NCBI RefSeq assembly: GCF_964222135.1
Contig: NZ_CAXQBR010000062.1
Location: forward strand, 1-60,241
Source: Euzebya sp.
GTDB lineage: Bacteria > Actinomycetota > Nitriliruptoria > Euzebyales > Euzebyaceae
DNA length: 60,241 bases
Direction of reading: 5' to 3'
Made by a program: the position numbers and the translations under genes. Below are positions 56,388-60,241 of the stretch, piece after piece (the first letter of the stretch is position 1; every line of letters begins with the position of its first letter). The notes under the pieces were generated by a model. It was not told where the DNA came from, did no database searches, and worked only from the letters and a program-made list of their open reading frames with translations.

Positions 56388-57078
56388 CCCCGAGCTCGCC
56401 GCCCGCGTGGCCGACGTCCGGCGTCGCATGGCCGCCGCCATCGAGCGGAGCGGCCGCAGCCCCAGCGGCATCACCCTGGTCGCGGTCTCGAAGACCGTCG
56501 ACGACGACGCGGTCCGGGCCGCCCGGGACGAGGGTCTCACCGACTTCGGCGAGAGCCGCGCGCAGGCCCTGGCCGCCCGGGTCGCCGCCGACCCGCCCCT
56601 CGGCGTCCGCTGGCACTTCGTCGGGCGCCTGCAGCGCAACAAGGTCGACCTGGTGCTCGGGCCGGCGACGCTGATCCACTCCGTGGACCGCATCCCGCTG
56701 GCCGAGGCCATCGCGGAGCAGGCCGCCGCCACGCGGGCCGTGCAGCGCGTGCTGGTGCAGGTCAACATCTCCGACGACCCCGACAAGGGCGGCTTCGCCG
56801 CGGACGAGACCGCCACCGCGGTCGCGAAGATCCGCGAGCTGCCCGGCATCAGCGTGCAGGGGCTGATGACCATCCCCGCCCTGGACGACGACCCGGACCG
56901 GGCGTTCAGCCGGATGCGGGCCCTCCGCGACGACCTGCGCGGCCGATTCCCCGAGGTGCTGCACCTCTCCATGGGGATGTCCGCGGACTTCGAGTCCGCG
57001 ATCGAGCACGGCGCCACGATCATCCGGGTGGGGACGGCGATCTTCGGCCCCCGCGGTGGTGGCCGTGACACCGACTGA
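56380..57078 (+). CDS. yggS: PLP homeostasis protein (YggS/PROSC family)
   Basis: 232 aa, GTG start overlapping pgeF. PLP-binding TIM-barrel protein like the N-domain of alanine racemase, without enzymatic activity; it buffers free pyridoxal phosphate. The PLP lysine is in LVAVSKTVDDDAV (near residue 38), with FGESRAQAL, WHFVGRLQRNKV, VLVQVNISDD and the phosphate-binding LSMGMSADFESAIEHGATIIRVGTAIFG. In actinobacterial clusters it lies between pgeF and sepF, as here. Confidence 0.92.
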   Translation: MPDPELAARVADVRRRMAAAIERSGRSPSGITLVAVSKTVDDDAVRAARDEGLTDFGESRAQALAARVAADPPLGVRWHFVGRLQRNKVDLVLGPATLIHSVDRIPLAEAIAEQAAATRAVQRVLVQVNISDDPDKGGFAADETATAVAKIRELPGISVQGLMTIPALDDDPDRAFSRMRALRDDLRGRFPEVLHLSMGMSADFESAIEHGATIIRVGTAIFGPRGGGRDTD

Positions 57079-57151
57079 CCGACCGACCGACGATCACACG
57101 ACCTCACACGACTACCGTGGCCGCCGCCTCGGAGGCGCGAAGGGAGACACG

Positions 57152-57745
57152 ATGGCATCCAACGGGTGGAAGCGCACACTGCAGTTCCTCGGGCTCGTCG
57201 AGGAGTACGAGGACGAGTACGCCGACCTGCCGGCCGACCAGCCCTTCGGCGGTCCCGGCCTCGACCCCGAGCCGCCGGCCGCGCCCCGTCCCGAGCCGTC
57301 CAACGTCCGGCGCATCCCCGCCGCGGGCCGGGTCGAGGAGCCGCCGGCGCCCGTGCCCGGCCAGGGACCGGCCGCCACCCCGCCGCCCGACCGGCCGAGC
57401 GGCACCGTCAACGTCCTCGGCGGACCCAGCCGGGACGAGCCGGCGACCGACGCCGCCGGCGGTCCGCGCATCGTCGACCGCGTCCACGTCACCGCCCCGA
57501 GCGCCTTCAACGACGTCGAGGACGTCGGCGAGCAGTTCCGCGACGGCACCCCGGTCGTCATGGACCTGAAGGGCGCCAGCGAGAGCGTCGCCAAGCGCCT
57601 CCTCGACTTCGCGTCCGGCCTGATCTACGGCCTCGACGGCAGCATCGAGCGGACCGGCGACCGGATCTTCCTGCTGACCCCCGCCGACGTGGACATCGCC
57701 TCGACCGAGATGGACCGCCTGCGCGACCGGGGCCTCGTCCGCTAG
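57152..57745 (+). CDS. sepF: Cell division protein SepF
   Basis: 197 aa, ATG with AGGGAGA upstream. Membrane anchor of the Z ring in Gram-positives, replacing FtsA. The first 20 residues (WKRTLQFLGLVEEYEDEY) form the amphipathic membrane-binding helix; a Pro-rich linker of about 80 residues follows; the FtsZ-binding globular domain starts near RIVDRVHVTAPSAFNDVEDVG and includes VVMDLKGASESVAKRLLDFASGLIYGLDGSIERTG-type sequence. 73 bases separate it from yggS. A hairpin follows its stop. Confidence 0.93.
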   Translation: MASNGWKRTLQFLGLVEEYEDEYADLPADQPFGGPGLDPEPPAAPRPEPSNVRRIPAAGRVEEPPAPVPGQGPAATPPPDRPSGTVNVLGGPSRDEPATDAAGGPRIVDRVHVTAPSAFNDVEDVGEQFRDGTPVVMDLKGASESVAKRLLDFASGLIYGLDGSIERTGDRIFLLTPADVDIASTEMDRLRDRGLVR

Positions 57746-57762
57746 TCCGACCGCCGGGGGGA

Positions 57763-57786
57763 GGTGCGCGGTCGCGGTCGCGCACC
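57763..57786 (+). terminator. Hairpin after sepF
   Basis: GGTGCGCG (57763-57770), an 8-base loop, CGCGCACC (57779-57786): a perfect 8-bp stem 17 bases past the sepF stop, directly before the promoter of the next gene. No U-tract. Confidence 0.5.
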
Positions 57787-57790
57787 GGCG

Positions 57791-57796
57791 TAGAGT
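57791..57796 (+). promoter_or_regulatory. -10 box (TAGAGT) of yggT-divIVA
   Basis: TAGAGT ends nine bases before the yggT ATG at 57806, giving a leader of only a few bases. It directly follows the sepF terminator hairpin, which supports a new transcription unit here. Confidence 0.5.
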
Positions 57797-57805
57797 CGTC
57801 TCGAC

Positions 57806-58057
57806 ATGCGAACGATCCTGTGCCTGGCCCTGACGGTCTTCTACATCCTCCTGATCGTCCGGGTGATCTTCTCCTGGATCCCCCGCCCGCCCGACCCGCT
57901 GGTCCCCGTCGCCTCGGTGGTGCACACGTCGACCGAGTGGGCGGTCGCGCCGCTCCGCAGCGCGATCCCGCCGCTCCGCATGGGCGCGGTCGGCTTCGAC
58001 GTGTCGATCCTCATCGTGTTCTTCGCCGTCGTGATCCTGCAGCAGCTGATCTGCTGA
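57806..58057 (+). CDS. yggT: YggT-family membrane protein
   Basis: 83 aa, two membrane helices (TILCLALTVFYILLIVRVIFSW and VSILIVFFAVVILQQLI) joined by a short loop with the family pattern SWIPRPPDPL and APLRSAIPP. Conserved neighbour of sepF and divIVA in actinobacteria; links to osmotic stress or chromosome organisation have been proposed for homologues, but the molecular role is unclear. Its stop is 25 bases before divIVA, which has GAGGAGGAG upstream. Confidence 0.9.
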   Translation: MRTILCLALTVFYILLIVRVIFSWIPRPPDPLVPVASVVHTSTEWAVAPLRSAIPPLRMGAVGFDVSILIVFFAVVILQQLIC

Positions 58058-58082
58058 TCCGGCCATCCGAGGAGGAGGAGCC

Positions 58083-59585
58083 ATGAGCCTGTCACCGGAG
58101 GACGTCGAGCGGCAGGTCTTCGAGACCGAGTTCCGGGGCTACGACCGCGAGGAGGTCGACACCTTCCTCGACCGCGTCGTGGACGCCCTCAGCGACCTGC
58201 TCCGCGACCGTGAGAACCTGTCAGCCCGCATCGCCGACGCCGAGCGACACGCCAAGGAGGCGATCGCCCTCGCCGAGGAGCGCGTCGCCGAGGCCCAGCG
58301 GCGCATGGCCGCGGCCGAGGCCCACGCCACCGCCCGGATCGCCGAGGTCGAGGCCTCCGCCGGCGAGGCGCTCGAGGCCGAGCGGCTGCTCAAGCGGACG
58401 CTGATCACCGCCCAGCGGACCGCCGACGCCACGGTGGCCGAGGCCGAGTCGCGGGCGGCCCAGACCGTCGCCGACGCCGAGCAGCAGGCCGAGGACCTCG
58501 TCTCGCGCGCTCGCGAGGAGGCCCGCGCCGTCCTGGAGCCGGCCCACGCCGAGGCCGACGCGGCGCGGCGCAGCGCCGCCGAGGAGGCCGAGCGGCTGGT
58601 CGCCGACGCCACCGCGGAGGCCGAGCGGCTCGTCGCCGACGCGACCGAGCGGGCACGCGCGCTCACCCAGCAGTCCGAGGCCGAGGCCCGGGCCGTGATC
58701 GAGGACGCCCGCGCCGCCGCCGAGCAGGCCGTCGCCGACGCCCGGGCGGAGGCCACCGAGACGCTGACGGCCGCGCGGACCGAGTCGTCCGAGACGCTGC
58801 CGGCCGCGCGGACCGAGGCGACCGAGACGCTGACGGCCGCGCGGACCGAGGCCGAGCAGCTGCGCACCACCGCCCGCGCCGACGCCGAGCGCACCACCGT
58901 CGAGGCCGGCGACGCCGCCGAGGCGCTGCTCACGAGGGCGAAGGAGGAGGCGGAGGAGACCGTCACCGGCGCCCGGGCCGCCGCGGAGCGCACGACCCGC
59001 CAGGCCGAGGAGTTCGCCGCCGCCGAGCGCGGGGCGGCGACGGAGGAGGCGACGCGGCTCCGCACGACGGCCTCCGCGGAGGCCCAGCAGGTCACCGAGG
59101 ACGCCCGGGCGATCGCCGAGCAGGCCATCGCCGACGCGAGGGAGGAGGCCGACCGCACCCGCGAGGACGCGATCGCCGAGGCGGACCGGATCACCGCCGA
59201 GGCCCGTGCGGACGCCGCCCAGCTCCGCGACGCGGCGGCGGAGGGGCTCACCGCCTCGCAGTCGCGTGCCCGCGCCGTGCTCGAGCGGGCGCTCGACGAG
59301 GCCAGGGAGCTCGCGGACATGCGCACGGCCCTCGCCGACCACGTGCTGGCCGTGCTGGGGGAGCAGACCGCGCGGCTCGAGTCCCTCCGGGCGACCGCCC
59401 CGGAGGCGGAGTCCTCGCTGCTCGCCGCGGTCGAGGCCGTCGACGTCGACGAGGTCGTCGGTGACAGGACCGACGACAGGACCGACGACAGGACCGACGA
59501 GGCCAGGACCGACGAGGCCGAGACCGGCGACGACGACCCGGATCCCGACCCGGATCTCGTCCACGTCATGCACCGCGAGTCCTAG
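58083..59585 (+). CDS. divIVA: DivIVA/Wag31-type polar coiled-coil protein, unusually long
   Basis: 500 aa, ATG with GGAGGAGGAG upstream. The N-terminal membrane-binding domain (LSPEDVERQVFETEFRGYDREEVDTFLDRVVDAL, residues 3-36) is classic DivIVA. The remainder to about 440 is an almost unbroken coiled coil rich in Ala, Glu, Arg and Thr, roughly twice the length of many homologues (Wag31 is about 260 residues). Residues about 226-258 are three copies of an 11-residue unit from a 33-bp tandem repeat. The C-terminus is acidic, with three TDDR-like repeats from 12-bp units (59462-59497). It marks negatively curved poles or septa and directs polar growth. Last recognised dcw gene. Confidence 0.92.
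   Translation: MSLSPEDVERQVFETEFRGYDREEVDTFLDRVVDALSDLLRDRENLSARIADAERHAKEAIALAEERVAEAQRRMAAAEAHATARIAEVEASAGEALEAERLLKRTLITAQRTADATVAEAESRAAQTVADAEQQAEDLVSRAREEARAVLEPAHAEADAARRSAAEEAERLVADATAEAERLVADATERARALTQQSEAEARAVIEDARAAAEQAVADARAEATETLTAARTESSETLPAARTEATETLTAARTEAEQLRTTARADAERTTVEAGDAAEALLTRAKEEAEETVTGARAAAERTTRQAEEFAAAERGAATEEATRLRTTASAEAQQVTEDARAIAEQAIADAREEADRTREDAIAEADRITAEARADAAQLRDAAAEGLTASQSRARAVLERALDEARELADMRTALADHVLAVLGEQTARLESLRATAPEAESSLLAAVEAVDVDEVVGDRTDDRTDDRTDEARTDEAETGDDDPDPDPDLVHVMHRES
58758..58856 (+). repeat. 33-bp tandem repeats in divIVA
   Basis: Three 33-base units at 58758-58790, 58791-58823 and 58824-58856, each starting GAGACGCTG and coding for ETLxAARTExx. 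An 11-residue period fits a hendecad coiled coil, so added copies would lengthen the rod without breaking it. Confidence 0.8.
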
Positions 59586-59625
59586 CGCTACGCTCGCGGA
59601 CGCTCCCGACCGAAGGACCCTCCTC

Positions 59626-60123
59626 GTGATCGTCATCAGCCTGGTGCTCGTCGTCGTCTCGGCCGTCAGCCTTGCCGTCGGAGCCCTGCTCCGCGACGAC
59701 CTGATCCTCATCTGGGTCTCCATCGGCGCTGCGCTGCTGGCCGCGGTGTTCCTCGCCCTCGGGGTCCTGCGCGGACGGCCGCGGCGCAAGCCGGTCCGCG
59801 CCGCAACCCTGCCCGGCGACGACGCGGCGGGCCAGCCGGCCACGTGGCGGGGCGCCACGCCGGGCGCGACCGCCGACGACGCCGCCCTGGTGCGCGACGA
59901 GGAGCCGCCTGCCGCTCCGCCGCCCCCGCCGCCGGCACCCCCGCCGTCCGCCGGACCGCCGGTTGACGCCCCGGCAGCGGGCCCGTCCGGCCCGCCGTCC
60001 TCCGGTGGCGGGGCACCCCCACCCCCGCCGAGCGCGCCGCCGTCGCGCACCCCGCCGCCCGCAGGCCCCCCGCCCGCGGGCTCGGGCGCCCCGCCGCCGC
60101 CCCCACCCCCGCCCCCGGCCTAG
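59626..60123 (+). CDS. Two-helix membrane protein with proline-rich tail
   Basis: 165 aa from the GTG at 59626, 40 bases after divIVA. Two hydrophobic segments (VIVISLVLVVVSAVSLAVGAL and LILIWVSIGAALLAAVFLALGVL) form a hairpin; the remaining 100 residues are cytoplasmic, disordered and dominated by runs of proline with glycine, alanine and serine. I do not recognise a named family. Similar small membrane proteins with low-complexity tails follow divIVA in other actinobacteria, and a role in the polar or division apparatus is only a guess from position. Confidence 0.6.
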   Translation: MIVISLVLVVVSAVSLAVGALLRDDLILIWVSIGAALLAAVFLALGVLRGRPRRKPVRAATLPGDDAAGQPATWRGATPGATADDAALVRDEEPPAAPPPPPPAPPPSAGPPVDAPAAGPSGPPSSGGGAPPPPPSAPPSRTPPPAGPPPAGSGAPPPPPPPPPA

Positions 60124-60140
60124 GCCCGGACCTGCCCCGG

Positions 60141-60241
60141 TCAGGCCCCCCGCGCGCGACGGCCGGCGATCCTGGCCGCCCGCTCCATCGGGTGGCGGGG
60201 GTAGCCGTAGCGGGCCAGCAGGTACCAGTAGAGGGGTCCCA
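60141..60241 (-). CDS. C-terminal end of an unidentified protein (partial)
   Basis: The last 32 codons of a minus-strand gene cut by the window edge. The visible end contains PLYWYLLARYGYPRHPMERAARIAGRR, basic with aromatic residues. The family cannot be named from this. It converges on the proline-rich membrane protein gene, with 17 bases between stops. Confidence 0.5.
   Translation of the reverse strand, partial: GPLYWYLLARYGYPRHPMERAARIAGRRARGA

Overview
The window is about 60 kb of very GC-rich DNA packed with short-overlap operons, many GTG starts and actinobacterial-type genes (SepF and DivIVA but no FtsA, actinobacterial DapD and SerC, heme A/O synthases beside transketolase and transaldolase, dynamin-like GTPase pairs). 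I infer an actinomycete, possibly a deep-branching marine lineage such as the Nitriliruptoria/Euzebya group; the class-level guess is weak. Meso-diaminopimelate (DAP) peptidoglycan is indicated by a dapC-dapD-dapE cluster and by the DNPR motif of MurE.

Layout. 0-4.2 kb: 5'-3' exonuclease, a lipoprotein, a small protein, then a TetR regulator with a 14-TM drug exporter. 4.4-8.4 kb (minus): DnaJ-like membrane protein, DNA glycosylase, thioesterase, AraC regulator, sigma-70 factor. 8.7-12.2 kb: dapC-dapD-dapE. 12.2-15.6 kb (minus): two paired GTPases. 15.7-23.9 kb: HPP membrane protein, a small membrane protein, type IIA topoisomerase B subunit, dusB, maf, topoisomerase A subunit, nitroreductase. 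24.0-28.5 kb (minus): tkt-tal-DUF1059-EAL. 28.7-32.7 kb: ctaA-ctaB facing an ABC exporter. 32.7-38.9 kb: a reduced AMP-binding protein, fabD, fabG, acyltransferase, membrane protein, serC, CoA-transferase. 39.2-60.1 kb: a long division and cell wall (dcw) cluster, mraZ-small membrane protein-rsmH-ftsL-ftsI-murE-murF-mraY-ftsW-murG-murC-murB-ftsQ-ftsZ-pgeF-yggS-sepF-yggT-divIVA, ending in a proline-rich membrane protein. murD is absent from its usual place between mraY and ftsW.

The most unusual content is not a gene. Between and within genes lie several kinds of inverted-repeat element. One kind has 14-bp sites (GGATGGAWTCGACA) flanking a core of exactly 80 bp, twice. A second has 14-bp sites (CACGGATCGACCAC) flanking a core of exactly 77 bp, twice, and one of those copies lies inside the AraC-type gene and is read through in frame. 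Further inverted or direct repeats sit inside rsmH, murG and dapE, and 15-bp tandem repeats recur in the disordered tails of dcw proteins. Together they suggest a genome invaded by small palindromic elements that tolerate insertion into coding sequence.

Likely control signals include a MraZ box (three TGG motifs at exact 10-bp spacing) within a promoter in front of mraZ, a good promoter plus conserved-looking hairpin in front of ftsZ, a palindrome in front of the tetR-exporter pair, and many TANNNT -10 boxes placed 6-9 bases before start codons, which suggests frequent leaderless or very short-leader mRNAs.
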